Source: JAAZFZ01 sp035647435 (GTDB taxonomy: Bacteria; Bacillota; Clostridia; Oscillospirales; Acutalibacteraceae). From it: a stretch of 41,032 bases of DNA. The translations under genes and the position numbers were made by a program. The stretch is taken from assembly GCA_035647435.1 (NCBI GenBank), contig DASRNM010000144.1:1-41032 (forward strand), given 5' to 3'. Shown piece after piece: positions 23,838-31,486 of this stretch (the stretch's first letter is position 1; every line of letters starts with the position of its first letter). The notes under the pieces are model-generated. The model was not told the origin of the DNA and did no database searches. It saw only the letters and a list, made by a program, of their open reading frames with translations.

Positions 23838-23917
23838 GTTATTTTGATAAATTTTCAGGGTTAATTTTTTGAATAGTGTTAGTTAATAAAGCTTTTGCGT
23901 TTTTCACATAATTATTC

Positions 23918-23945
23918 TTGACTTTTAAACAGTCTGTGTTAAAAT
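23918..23945 (+). promoter_or_regulatory. Promoter of the FMN riboswitch-ribU transcript
   Basis: TTGACT (23918-23923), a 16-base spacer and TAAAAT (23940-23945) with extended -10 TGT. Confidence 0.65.
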
Positions 23946-23954
23946 ATAAGCACA

Positions 23955-24070
23955 GATATTCTTGGGGCGGGGTGAAATTCCCCACCGGCGGTATAGCCCG
24001 CGAGCCGCATTTGCGGTTGATTTGGTGAAATTCCAAGGCCGACGGTATAGTCCGGATGAAAAAGAGTGTT
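23955..24070 (+). promoter_or_regulatory. FMN riboswitch (RFN element)
   Basis: The conserved RFN core is clear: GGGGCGGGGTGAAATTCCCC, ACCGGCGGTATAGCCCGCGAG, TTGATTTGGTGAAATTCC, then GCCGACGGTATAGTCCGGATG and a closing stem ATTCTT/AAGAGT. It senses FMN and should shut off the riboflavin importer gene downstream when FMN is plentiful. Confidence 0.95.
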
Positions 24071-24084
24071 GATTGAGAGATGTA

Positions 24085-24121
24085 GCGCCCCATGAATTTT
24101 CATGGGGCGTTTCTATTTTTA
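24085..24121 (+). terminator. Terminator of the FMN riboswitch expression platform
   Basis: CGCCCCATGAA (24086-24096) pairs with TTCATGGGGCG (24099-24109), followed by a T-rich tail. It lies between the aptamer and ribU, the layout for transcription attenuation by FMN. Confidence 0.85.
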
Positions 24122-24144
24122 TACAGAGAGAAAGGATTTTAGTT

Positions 24145-24744
24145 ATGAAAAAAAGCAACAAAACTCTTTTGCGGGTGATTCTTTTGGCACTGTTTTCGGC
24201 AATGTCCTTTGTTTTATTCTTGCTTGAGTTTCCTGTGATTCCTGGTTTGTCATATTTAAAGCTTGATTTGTCGGATATCCCTGCGCTTATTGGTGCGGTG
24301 ATATTTGGGCCTGTTTTTGGAGTCCTTGTTGAGCTGTTTAAAAACATACTCGAGCTGTCTGTTAAAGGCATAGGTACTCAAATGGGTTTTGGTAATTTAA
24401 TGAATTTTATTGTCGGCTGTGCCTTCATTGTTCCGTTTTCCATTATTTTCAGAAAAATAACAGACAACGGCAAATGCAAACAAATGATTGGCGTAATAAT
24501 TGCCGGGTTCGTTTCGTTGATATCAATTGTTGCAATTGGCATCGTAGGCAATTACTTGATCGCGCCTTTGTTTTTCAAATACTTTCTCGGCGTGGAGCTT
24601 TCGGATTCAGCTCTTTGGACAGCAATCTGGGGCGCAACTGCTCTAAATGCTGTAAAGGGTGTTATGCTTTGGGTTGTTGCAATTCCGTTAGTTGCCGTCA
24701 TAAGAAAAAGACTTGGGCATTTACTTCTTAATAGCCACAATTAA
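24145..24744 (+). CDS. ribU: Riboflavin ECF transporter substrate-binding subunit RibU
   Basis: A 199-residue membrane protein with about six hydrophobic segments. It starts LLRVILLALFSAMSFVLFLLEF and contains LKLDLSDIPALIGAVIFGPVFG, a RibU hallmark, with Asn and Gly-rich loops (GIGTQMGFGNLMNFI). RibU captures riboflavin and works with the shared ECF energising module (EcfA/EcfA'/EcfT), which is not in this window. The start at 24145 follows AGAAAGGA; the frame is open upstream only because it crosses the riboswitch terminator. Regulation by the preceding FMN riboswitch supports the substrate. Confidence 0.9.
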   Translation: MKKSNKTLLRVILLALFSAMSFVLFLLEFPVIPGLSYLKLDLSDIPALIGAVIFGPVFGVLVELFKNILELSVKGIGTQMGFGNLMNFIVGCAFIVPFSIIFRKITDNGKCKQMIGVIIAGFVSLISIVAIGIVGNYLIAPLFFKYFLGVELSDSALWTAIWGATALNAVKGVMLWVVAIPLVAVIRKRLGHLLLNSHN

Positions 24745-24756
24745 ATTTACAAATAA

Positions 24757-24797
24757 AAACTGTTGTTGTCGGGTTAACCGCCAGCAACAGTTTTTTT
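24757..24797. terminator. Terminator between convergent ribU and ispE
   Basis: AAACTGTTGTTG (24757-24768) pairs with CAGCAACAGTTT (24782-24793, one G-U), with T7 on the plus strand. An A-rich left flank gives a weaker T-tract on the minus strand, so it may serve both genes. Confidence 0.8.
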
Positions 24798-24813
24798 AGT
24801 TAAAACAAGTTTA

Positions 24814-25677
24814 TTAGCAAAACTCGAGTCCCGAACTGACACATTCACACACATAAATGTCATTAACTATTTCTTCAAGAGCCTTTACACATGAATTTGC
24901 GCCCTGCTTGCTGTCAAACAGGCCAAAAACAGTTGGCCCACTGCCACTCATCTGACACAAGCGTACATTGTTTTCGTGCATAATTCTTTTAATTTCAACC
25001 CTCTCAGGCACCTCTATAAATTGTTCAAAAACATTGTGAGCATATTTACAAATTCCGTCAAAATCTCCATTTACAGCAGAATTTAAAATTATGGCGTTTT
25101 TGGGGTGTCGCACATATTCGCACTCGTCAAACGCTTTGTACGCTAATTTTGTGGAAACTGAGCACTCGGGTTTTGCAAGCACTATATATGTCTTTTTCAA
25201 ATCGGGTAGGGGTGACAATACACCGCCGATGTCCTGCGCAAGCATTGTTCCGCCCGATATACAAAACGGAACATCTGCACCGACCTTTATGCCGATTTGC
25301 CCTAACTCAAAATCATTCAAACCTGTACAATATAGTTTATTAAGGCTAGCAATAACAGCGGCACCGTCTGCACTTCCGCCGGCAAGTCCTGCAGAAAACG
25401 GAATTCGCTTGTCTATATGTATTCTTGCGCCGCCCTTTATGCCAGTTAAATCAAAGAAAGCAACAGCAGCTTTGTGTGCAATGTTTGTTTTATCACAGGG
25501 GATAGTTGCAGCGGAGCAGGTGAGTTCAATGCCCGATGATATCTTTTCAATCGTTACTAAATCATAAAGACTGACCGATTGCATAATCATAAAAAGGCTG
25601 TGATATCCGCTTTTGAGAGTGGCAAGGATATCAAGATGAAGGTTGATTTTTGCCGCCGCTTTAACGGTAATCTTCAT
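24814..25677 (-). CDS. ispE: 4-(cytidine 5'-diphospho)-2-C-methyl-D-erythritol kinase IspE
   Basis: A 287-residue GHMP kinase. The N-terminus AAAKINLHLDIL carries the catalytic Lys10, the ATP-binding glycine motif is PFSAGLAGGSADGAA at 93-107, GADVPFCISGG holds the catalytic Asp, and the C-terminal motif is MSGSGPTVFGLF. It phosphorylates CDP-ME in the MEP isoprenoid pathway in the cytosol. It is monocistronic: its promoter lies near the TTGTTGA inverted repeats at 25723-25750, and its 3' end shares a terminator with ribU. Confidence 0.93.
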   Translation of the reverse strand: MKITVKAAAKINLHLDILATLKSGYHSLFMIMQSVSLYDLVTIEKISSGIELTCSAATIPCDKTNIAHKAAVAFFDLTGIKGGARIHIDKRIPFSAGLAGGSADGAAVIASLNKLYCTGLNDFELGQIGIKVGADVPFCISGGTMLAQDIGGVLSPLPDLKKTYIVLAKPECSVSTKLAYKAFDECEYVRHPKNAIILNSAVNGDFDGICKYAHNVFEQFIEVPERVEIKRIMHENNVRLCQMSGSGPTVFGLFDSKQGANSCVKALEEIVNDIYVCECVSSGLEFC

Positions 25678-25785
25678 TTTATCAGTCCTATCAATAGTTT
25701 TTTCCCTTTAATAAATTAAGGTTATCAACATTTGTTGATATTGTCAACAATTATCTCCTTTATTTCCCGACATAAAGGGAAATAT

Positions 25786-25815
25786 CCCCTGTAAAGCATA
25801 TCAACTTTACAGGGG
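25786..25815 (-). terminator. Hairpin after the aminotransferase gene
   Basis: CCCCTGTAAAG (25786-25796) and CTTTACAGGGG (25805-25815) form a perfect 11-bp stem just downstream of the minus-strand aminotransferase. The following minus-strand bases (ATATTTCCCTTT) are only a weak U-tract. Confidence 0.55.
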
Positions 25816-25833
25816 GATAGATATTTTCTACTA

Positions 25834-27003
25834 TTATTGCAATTCTTCGACAAAATCAGCGATTCTTTTCAGTGCTTCTTTTATATGTTCGGTAGAATAG
25901 CAATAAGAAACACGAACAAATCCTTCACCCGAGTCGCCGAAGGCTGTGCCCGGTATGACAGCGACGTTCTTATCTTTGAGCAGCCTTTCACAGAATTCCT
26001 CCGAGCTTAGACCTGTGCTTTTTATGCAAGGGAAGCAATAAAAGGCTCCCTCAGGCTCAAAGGTATGTAGACCAATTTTATTAAATTCGCCAACAATAAA
26101 CTTTCTGCGTTTATCGTATGCAAGCCGCATTTTCTCAACATCAGGTGCGCCGTTTGTTAATGCCTCGATGGCGGCATATTGTGCGACTGTCGGCGCGCTC
26201 ATTATTGCGTGCTGGTGCATTTTTGTCATAGCATCAATAAGCGGCTTAGGACCAATGGCATAGCCTAAGCGCCAACCTGTCATTGCAAAAGCTTTTGAAA
26301 AGCCACTGATAATTACTGTACGCTTTCGCATTTCAGGGATTTCTGCAATTGAAAAATGTTTTTTATTACCAAAGGTGAATTCGGCATATATTTCATCGGT
26401 TATAACAATGATGTTTGTATCCTTTATAATCTGCGCTATTGCCTGCAGGTCCTCTTTTTCCATAATTGCGCCTGTCGGGTTGTTAGGATATGTTAGAACA
26501 AGCAGCTTTGACTTCGGTGTAATTGCTTCTTTGAGTGCTTGCGGAGTAAGGCGAAAATTATCCTCCTCCTTTGTAACGATGGGGACATACACACCGTCAC
26601 TCACTGAAGTCAATGGCGAATAGCAAACATAAGAAGGCTCGCACACGAGAACCTCATCGCCCGGCTCAAGCAGAACACGAAAGCATAGGTCAAGCGCCTC
26701 TGAAGCGCCGACGGTTAAGAGAACATTTTCTATCCCGTCTGATTCAACATTAAACTTTCGTTTATAATAGCTTGAAATTTCGTTTCTCAATTCAGTTAGA
26801 CCGGAGTTGGAGGTGTATTTTGTTTTGCCCTCCTCAAGAGCTTTTATGCCTGCATTGCGTATGTTTTTGGGGGTTTGAAAATCAGGCTCACCGATGCCCA
26901 AAGAGATAACTCCCTCAACTTCCTCAACTATATCAAAAAACCTTCTGATACCTGAAGGCTTTACATCTCTTATTTTTGAATTTAATGCTTTGGTAAAGTT
27001 CAT
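25834..27003 (-). CDS. Class I/II PLP-dependent aminotransferase (aspartate aminotransferase-like)
   Basis: A 389-residue fold-type I aminotransferase. The N-terminus has VISLGIGEPDFQTP, the substrate/cofactor region has YPNNPTGAIM, and ITDEIYAEF is visible. The Schiff-base Lys lies in SGFSKAFAMTGWRLGY near residue 235, and VRVSY with the phosphate/carboxylate Arg is near the C-terminus. It transfers amino groups between an amino acid and 2-oxoglutarate; the exact substrate (aspartate, aromatic or branched) cannot be decided. It is downstream of the PHP gene by 12 bases, so the two form an operon. The ribosome binding site on the minus strand is GGAGAG. Confidence 0.88.
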   Translation of the reverse strand: MNFTKALNSKIRDVKPSGIRRFFDIVEEVEGVISLGIGEPDFQTPKNIRNAGIKALEEGKTKYTSNSGLTELRNEISSYYKRKFNVESDGIENVLLTVGASEALDLCFRVLLEPGDEVLVCEPSYVCYSPLTSVSDGVYVPIVTKEEDNFRLTPQALKEAITPKSKLLVLTYPNNPTGAIMEKEDLQAIAQIIKDTNIIVITDEIYAEFTFGNKKHFSIAEIPEMRKRTVIISGFSKAFAMTGWRLGYAIGPKPLIDAMTKMHQHAIMSAPTVAQYAAIEALTNGAPDVEKMRLAYDKRRKFIVGEFNKIGLHTFEPEGAFYCFPCIKSTGLSSEEFCERLLKDKNVAVIPGTAFGDSGEGFVRVSYCYSTEHIKEALKRIADFVEELQ

Positions 27004-27015
27004 ATCAACTCTCCA

Positions 27016-27834
27016 CTATTCTATAGGTATTTGTATTGGTTCTCTTTTTTGATAGAGTGTTACACTATCAAATCCACAGCGTTTGGCAATTTTCATGCCT
27101 TCTACAATTCCCTCGCCCAGATGTTCAGCGTAGTGCGCATCCGAGCCAATTGTTATATATTTGCCGCCAAGTTGCTTGAAACGATTGACGATTTTCTCGT
27201 TAGGCATTGTTTCGTTCAGCTTTTGGCGAAGCCCCGAGGTGTTGATTTCAAGCGCCTTTTCATTTTTGGCCAACTCTTCAAGAATTGCGTCAATTTTTTG
27301 TGAAAATCTTGAAATATCGATTGGTATATTGTTCTCACCACAAATGTATCTTAAGGGATAAGTTAAATGTGCCAAGGTGTCAAACTTATTCCACTTTACA
27401 AGCAGCAAAAGCTCATCAAAATAATTTTCAATTAGGTCATTGATTTCTTCAATGCTGTATTCTTCATATTTCAAAAACCAAAAGTCCAACATATTGCGCA
27501 AATTGTGAATTGCGCCAACAACAATGTCATAATTTCTCAAGGCGATAACTTCTTCCGCCGTTTTGATGTCATAGGTTGGTTGGCCGATTTCTATACCTGC
27601 ACAGACTATCAGCTTGCCTCTGAATGCAGAGCGTGCTTTAACAATTTCAAAATAAGATTGAGCCGCAGTGCGGTCAAAGTCATTTTTTTTATAATAATCT
27701 ATTTCCACATGGTCTGTGAAAGCGACTGCTCGCAAACCCTTTTGAACGGCACTTTCACACATAAACATTGTGGAGTGATTGCCGTCAAACGAATTGTCGG
27801 TATGTGTATGCATGTCAAGTATCTTTTTATACAT
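27016..27834 (-). CDS. PHP-domain phosphatase, histidinol-phosphatase (HisJ/HisK)-like
   Basis: A 272-residue PHP-superfamily metal-dependent phosphoesterase. It opens with LDMHTHTDNSFDGNH (the HxH and Asp metal ligands) and contains AFTDHVEIDY, GIEIGQPTYD, VGAIHNLR and, near the C-terminus, TIGSDAHYAEHLGEG. The order fits monofunctional histidinol-phosphatase of the PHP type. Pairing with an aminotransferase echoes histidine biosynthesis, where HisC precedes the phosphatase step, but the neighbour lacks a decisive HisC trait and no other his gene is near. The minus-strand ribosome binding site is TGGAGGG, seven bases from the start. Confidence 0.78.
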   Translation of the reverse strand: MYKKILDMHTHTDNSFDGNHSTMFMCESAVQKGLRAVAFTDHVEIDYYKKNDFDRTAAQSYFEIVKARSAFRGKLIVCAGIEIGQPTYDIKTAEEVIALRNYDIVVGAIHNLRNMLDFWFLKYEEYSIEEINDLIENYFDELLLLVKWNKFDTLAHLTYPLRYICGENNIPIDISRFSQKIDAILEELAKNEKALEINTSGLRQKLNETMPNEKIVNRFKQLGGKYITIGSDAHYAEHLGEGIVEGMKIAKRCGFDSVTLYQKREPIQIPIE

Positions 27835-28249
27835 CTAAAAACCCTCCAGAAGACAGTACAAGAAAATGATGGTATGTTACTCTATTCTACAAAAAAACCA
27901 TCAAACGCATAAATGTTCGATAGGCAATATAATAACATACTTTTGGTAATATTAACAGGGTAAAATTAAAAGTTAGTTAAATCCACTTAGAAAACAGCAG
28001 TAAACAATAGATTTTACACAAATTACAACTAAACGCAACAACTATTACGGTTTTTGTGCTTTTACACAAGCAATATTGTTTATTCCTCGAGCCATTACTG
28101 CGAGTTTTGTTATATTATTCACTTTTTACACTCATTTCTTACAAAACAAGACGCATTTTGAGGTGTTTTTGTTATAATAGAAGCAAAAAAGCATTTGAGA
28201 GGCAGCATAATATCAAAACCCGTTTCAAGCCTTAAAAATTAATATTGAC

Positions 28250-28278
28250 TTGACTTTCATTTTGACAAGGGTTAAAAT
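28250..28278 (+). promoter_or_regulatory. Promoter of the SAM riboswitch-metK transcript
   Basis: TTGACT (28250-28255), 17 bases, TAAAAT (28273-28278). The rest of 27835-28290 shows no gene; another consensus TATAAT with extended TGT at 28170-28178 may be a second upstream start. Confidence 0.6.
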
Positions 28279-28294
28279 AGAATCAATTAAATAT

Positions 28295-28392
28295 CTCTTA
28301 TTAAGAGTGGCTGAGGGACAGGCCCTGAGAAGCCCAGCAACCTGACTAAAAGTCAAGGTGCTAAATCCTGCGGTTTTAACCGAAAAATAAGG
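28295..28392 (+). promoter_or_regulatory. SAM-I riboswitch (S-box) of metK
   Basis: The S-box core is present: P1 CTTATT/AATAAG (28297-28302 with 28386-28391), AAGAGTGGCTGAGGGA, CAGGCCCTGAGAAGCCCAGC, AACCTGACTAAAAGTCAAGG and TGCTAAATCCTGC. It binds S-adenosylmethionine, the product of the downstream enzyme, giving feedback control. Confidence 0.93.
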
Positions 28393-28396
28393 TGCT

Positions 28397-28430
28397 AAAG
28401 CCTGGGGTAAAAAAGCCTTAGGCTTTCATT
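28397..28430 (+). terminator. Putative terminator/antiterminator of the SAM riboswitch
   Basis: AAAGCCT (28397-28403) can pair with AGGCTTT (28420-28426), with a weak T-rich tail. A second AAAGCCT at 28412-28418 can compete for the same arm. The U-tract is poor, so the exact mode of control is uncertain. Confidence 0.45.
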
Positions 28431-28454
28431 ATTGCGAAAGAGAGGGAGTAAAAG

Positions 28455-29642
28455 ATGGCAAGACATTTATTTACATCAGAGTCCGTTACACAGGGGCACC
28501 CCGATAAGATTTGCGACAGCATATCAGACGCAGTGCTTGATGAAGTAATGACACACGATAAAGACGGCAGAGTAGCCTGCGAGGTTTGTTGCACGACGGG
28601 TATGGTGCTCGTTATGGGAGAAATCAGTACAAATTGCTATGTGGACATACCGAAAATTGCACGTGAAGTGATTTGTGATATCGGTTACGATTCTGCAGAC
28701 AAAGGGTTTGATGGCAACTCCTGTGCAATTCTAACATCTATTGATGAACAATCAAGCGATATTGCATTGGGCGTTAATAAGTCATTTGAACTCAAGCAAG
28801 GGCAGGAGGATAGATACAATCTTAACGGAGCGGGCGACCAAGGGATGATGTTCGGTTTTGCCTGTGATGAAACACCTGAGCTTATGCCTATGCCGATTTC
28901 TCTTGCGCATTCCCTTGTTAGGAGCCTCACTCAGGTTCGAAAGAGCGGTTTGCTTACATACTTAAGGCCTGACGGGAAAACGCAAGTGACCGTCGAATAC
29001 GACGACAATGACAGGCCGTATAGAATTGACGCTGTTGTTGTTTCAACTCAACACAGTGCAGACGTTGATATTGAAAAAATTCGCAAGGATATTATAGAAA
29101 ATGTTATTGTTCCTACAATACCCGAATCATTGATTGATGATGATACAGTCTTTTATGTCAACCCCACAGGCCGTTTTGTAACGGGAGGGCCTCAGGGCGA
29201 CAGCGGTTTAACAGGCAGAAAAATAATTGTTGACACCTATGGCGGTTATTCACGCCACGGTGGCGGTGCGTTTTCGGGCAAGGACCCGACAAAGGTTGAC
29301 CGTTCTGCAACATATGCAGCAAGATATGTTGCAAAAAACATTGTTGCTGCAGGGCTTGCGAAAAAATGCGAGGTTCATCTTGCCTATGCAATAGGTGTGG
29401 CAAAGCCCGTTTCTGTTACGGTTGAAACTTTCGGCACAGGCAAGGTCAGCGACAAAAAGCTTTCTGAAGCAGTGAAAAAGCTTTTTGATTTGCGACCTGC
29501 CGCAATAATTGACTATTTTGATCTTCGTCGCCCAATTTATCGTCAGCTTGCCGCACTTGGGCATGTGGGCAGAACAGATATTGATTTGCCTTGGGAGAAA
29601 ACAGACAAGGTTGATGAGTTAAAAAGAATCATTGGAAGGTAA
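28455..29642 (+). CDS. metK: S-adenosylmethionine synthase MetK
   Basis: A 395-residue protein of standard family length. The N-terminus is FTSESVTQGHPDKICDSISDAVLDE, the ATP-binding GAGDQGMMFGFA follows, and the P-loop-like GGAFSGKDPTKVDRSAAY-type motif (here ending RSATYAARY) is intact. It makes SAM from methionine and ATP in the cytosol. Its leader carries a SAM-I riboswitch. The start at 28455 follows GAGAGGGAG at 28439-28447. prmA begins five bases after its stop, linking SAM synthesis with a SAM-dependent methyltransferase in one transcript. Confidence 0.97.
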   Translation: MARHLFTSESVTQGHPDKICDSISDAVLDEVMTHDKDGRVACEVCCTTGMVLVMGEISTNCYVDIPKIAREVICDIGYDSADKGFDGNSCAILTSIDEQSSDIALGVNKSFELKQGQEDRYNLNGAGDQGMMFGFACDETPELMPMPISLAHSLVRSLTQVRKSGLLTYLRPDGKTQVTVEYDDNDRPYRIDAVVVSTQHSADVDIEKIRKDIIENVIVPTIPESLIDDDTVFYVNPTGRFVTGGPQGDSGLTGRKIIVDTYGGYSRHGGGAFSGKDPTKVDRSATYAARYVAKNIVAAGLAKKCEVHLAYAIGVAKPVSVTVETFGTGKVSDKKLSEAVKKLFDLRPAAIIDYFDLRRPIYRQLAALGHVGRTDIDLPWEKTDKVDELKRIIGR

Positions 29643-29646
29643 TTGC

Positions 29647-30570
29647 ATGGATTGGACCGAAATTACAATAAGTGTAGATGCCTTTGATTTAGATAAGGCA
29701 TCTGCCATTGCAAGCATGACTGTTCCCTACGGTATTTATATTGAGGATTACCGTACACTTGAACAGGATGCAGAAGAAATGGCGCATGAGGAATTGATTG
29801 ATGAGCAGTTACTGGAGAAAGATAGAACAACAGGGTTGATTCATGTTTACATTTCTCCGCAAGAGAATCCGCAGGAGGCAATCGGATTTTTGCGTGAGCG
29901 CTTTCATGCTGAAGACATAGATTATGAAATAAAAACAAGTATTTGCAAAAACAAGGATTGGGAGAACAACTGGAAAGTTTATTTCAAGCCTGTCCCCATA
30001 GGTGAGCGTTTGCTAATCCGCCCTGTTTGGGTTGATGATTATAACGCTGACGGGAGAATTGTTCTAAACCTTGAGCCCGGAGTCGCTTTTGGGACGGGAA
30101 CGCACAGCACAACAAGCCTTAGTATAAAGGCGCTTGAAAATGTTATCACTCCCGAAAAAACAGTTCTCGATATAGGTTGTGGTAGTGGAATTTTATCTGT
30201 TGCATCAGTTCTTTTAGGTGCAAAGAGTGCGCAAGGAGTTGACATTGATTCTTTAGCCGTCAAAACGGCAAGAAAAAATGCGGAGTTGAATAATATCAAC
30301 CCACAGAAATGCAGTTTTATTGAAGGGAACCTTGCTGATAAAATTAGTGGAAAATTTGATGTAATTGTTGCAAACATCGTAGCGGATGTGATTATTGAGT
30401 TTTCGGCAGATGTTGCAAAATATATGAACCCTAATGCTGTGTTTTTAACCTCAGGTATTATTGATATACGTGAAAACGATGTTCTCAAGGCATTTGAAAA
30501 GCATGGGTTTAAGGTGCAAAAACGCCATGAAGAAAACAATTGGCTCTGCTTTGAATGCAAGCTTAAATGA
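29647..30570 (+). CDS. prmA: Ribosomal protein L11 methyltransferase PrmA
   Basis: A 307-residue class I SAM methyltransferase. An N-terminal substrate-recognition part (about 1-95) is followed by the linker NKDWENNWKVYFKP and GVAFGTGTHSTTSL. Motif I is VLDIGCGSGILSVAS and motif IV is DVIVANIVADVI. PrmA trimethylates ribosomal protein L11. The start at 29647 uses GGAAGG at 29635-29640, which lies inside the end of metK; an earlier in-frame TTG overlaps metK and has no site. The gene is followed by a hairpin that mainly serves the convergent gene. Confidence 0.92.
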   Translation: MDWTEITISVDAFDLDKASAIASMTVPYGIYIEDYRTLEQDAEEMAHEELIDEQLLEKDRTTGLIHVYISPQENPQEAIGFLRERFHAEDIDYEIKTSICKNKDWENNWKVYFKPVPIGERLLIRPVWVDDYNADGRIVLNLEPGVAFGTGTHSTTSLSIKALENVITPEKTVLDIGCGSGILSVASVLLGAKSAQGVDIDSLAVKTARKNAELNNINPQKCSFIEGNLADKISGKFDVIVANIVADVIIEFSADVAKYMNPNAVFLTSGIIDIRENDVLKAFEKHGFKVQKRHEENNWLCFECKLK

Positions 30571-30580
30571 AATAGGCATG

Positions 30581-30609
30581 AAAAAAGCACATGGAACTCC
30601 ATGTGCTTT
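30581..30609 (-). terminator. Terminator of the convergent small membrane protein gene
   Basis: AAAGCACATGG (30584-30594) pairs with CCATGTGCTTT (30599-30609). On the minus strand a T6 run follows (A6 at 30581-30586 on plus); on the plus strand the U-tract is only T3. It may terminate prmA partially. Confidence 0.75.
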
Positions 30610-30638
30610 GTCAATTATAATTATTAAATTATAAAAAC

Positions 30639-30851
30639 TTATTGTTCTGTTTCTTCCTCAGGAACTTCCTCAACAAGGATAGGTTCTTCGTCATAGAATG
30701 AACAAGAGACATAGTCCTCATCGTTATCGTCACGCCCCTTGATTTCAAGGAACTTAGTAACGGCAAAATAAACTGCGGTAACCACAGCCGCAACAGCTAC
30801 TACTATACCAACGATTTGGGCAACCTTTTTGAAAATCTCACAATTATTCAT
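30639..30851 (-). CDS. Small single-pass membrane protein with acidic tail, unknown function
   Basis: A 70-residue protein: a short positive N-terminus, a membrane segment at about 11-34 (VGIVVAVAAVVTAVYFAV) and a strongly acidic C-terminus after residue 40 with some ten Glu/Asp. It has a promoter, a consensus GGAGGTG ribosome binding site and a terminator of its own, so it is a genuine gene despite its size. It probably sits in the cytoplasmic membrane; orientation and role are unknown, and I recognise no family with a function. Confidence 0.75.
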   Translation of the reverse strand: MNNCEIFKKVAQIVGIVVAVAAVVTAVYFAVTKFLEIKGRDDNDEDYVSCSFYDEEPILVEEVPEEETEQ

Positions 30852-30891
30852 AAGACACCTCCGAAAAATTATTGGTTATTAACCTACAAAT

Positions 30892-30921
30892 ATTATATAG
30901 CACTTTTATGCAATAAGTCAA
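30892..30921 (-). promoter_or_regulatory. Promoter of the small membrane protein gene
   Basis: On the minus strand TTGACT (30921-30916), 18 bases, consensus TATAAT (30897-30892). Confidence 0.7.
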
Positions 30922-31079
30922 CCTAAATCAGTTAAATTAATAACAACATAGTTAATATTTGCCTAAACAGTGGTTTTATTCAAAAAAGATTTTAATCACC
31001 AAAAGCATGTTTCTTGCTTTTTTACTCGATTTTTAGAATTCAATTTTAAAAACAATTTCAAAAACTTTTGATATTATTG

Positions 31080-31108
31080 TTGACAACGAACATAAAGTGT
31101 TGTATTGT
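31080..31108 (+). promoter_or_regulatory. Probable promoter of the ilv operon leader
   Basis: Consensus TTGACA (31080-31085), 17 bases, then TATTGT (31103-31108), placing the transcript start about 25 bases before the first leader peptide. The -10 is imperfect. Confidence 0.55.
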
Positions 31109-31138
31109 AATATTATATCTTAAGAGGGGGTCGCATTG

Positions 31139-31222
31139 ATGCAACTCAAATCAGCAGCTAATGTAATCATTATAAACGTCATCGTCGGTGTCATTATCGA
31201 TGGTGTTAATGAGTGCTGCTGA
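31139..31222 (+). CDS. ilv leader peptide 1 (Ile/Val-rich)
   Basis: A 27-residue reading frame with ribosome binding site GAGGGGG (31124-31130). After MQLKSAAN it reads VIIINVIVGVII, with 11 of 27 residues Ile or Val, and ends in two Cys codons. It precedes a terminator and a branched-chain amino acid operon, so it is read as a ribosome-sensing attenuator peptide. Four pairing segments are visible. CAGCAGC (31152-31158) pairs with GCTGCTG (31214-31220). That second segment, together with TAAG/AGG near 31228-31237, can alternatively pair with CCTCTTACAGCAG (31245-31257). The latter region is the left arm of the terminator. Confidence 0.85.
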   Translation: MQLKSAANVIIINVIVGVIIDGVNECC

Positions 31223-31242
31223 AAGATATAAGATAGGTTTTT

Positions 31243-31279
31243 AACCTCTTACAGCAGACTCGCTGTAAGAGGTTTTTTT
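31243..31279 (+). terminator. Attenuator terminator 1 of the ilv operon
   Basis: AACCTCTTACAGC (31243-31255) pairs perfectly with GCTGTAAGAGGTT (31262-31274), followed by T7. It lies between leader peptides 1 and 2. Confidence 0.92.
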
Positions 31280-31309
31280 ATATCCAAATATTTAAAGAGG
31301 AGAAAAACA

Positions 31310-31411
31310 ATGTTCAGTCTATTTACCAGTATAATAATCGTCATTATTAGCGTTATCGTCATTGTCATTGTCGATAATGCTCTGCGGCGCTATGCTGGTT
31401 TAGGATTATAA
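31310..31411 (+). CDS. ilv leader peptide 2 (Ile/Val-rich)
   Basis: A 33-residue reading frame with ribosome binding site AAAGAGGAG (31294-31302). Residues 8-21 read IIIVIISVIVIVIV, thirteen of fourteen being Ile or Val, followed by DNALRRYAGLGL with three Leu. It is a second attenuator peptide in series with the first. GCGGCGCTATGCTG (31384-31397) in its 3' codons can pair with CAGCAAACGCTGC (31439-31451) of the next hairpin, a candidate antiterminator. Confidence 0.85.
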   Translation: MFSLFTSIIIVIISVIVIVIVDNALRRYAGLGL

Positions 31412-31427
31412 AGGTGATTAAGCACTT

Positions 31428-31468
31428 TAGAGGCCTTACAGCAAACGCTGCAAGGCCTCTAAATTTTT
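31428..31468 (+). terminator. Attenuator terminator 2 of the ilv operon
   Basis: TAGAGGCCTT-A-CAGC (31428-31442) pairs with GCTG-C-AAGGCCTCTA (31447-31461) with one mismatch and loop AAAC, followed by T5. The ilvB ribosome binding site begins three bases later. Confidence 0.88.
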
Positions 31469-31486
31469 GGAAGGAGGAAAACAGAA

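Noticed and set aside
30039..30614. Minus-strand frame of 191 codons opposite prmA
   Set aside because: It is a shadow of the convincing prmA coding frame, and its product has no recognised domain.
30852..31486. T-box riboswitch upstream of the ilv operon
   Set aside because: No conserved T-box sequence (GGGTGGAACCGCG type) or specifier loop is present; the leader peptides explain the region better.
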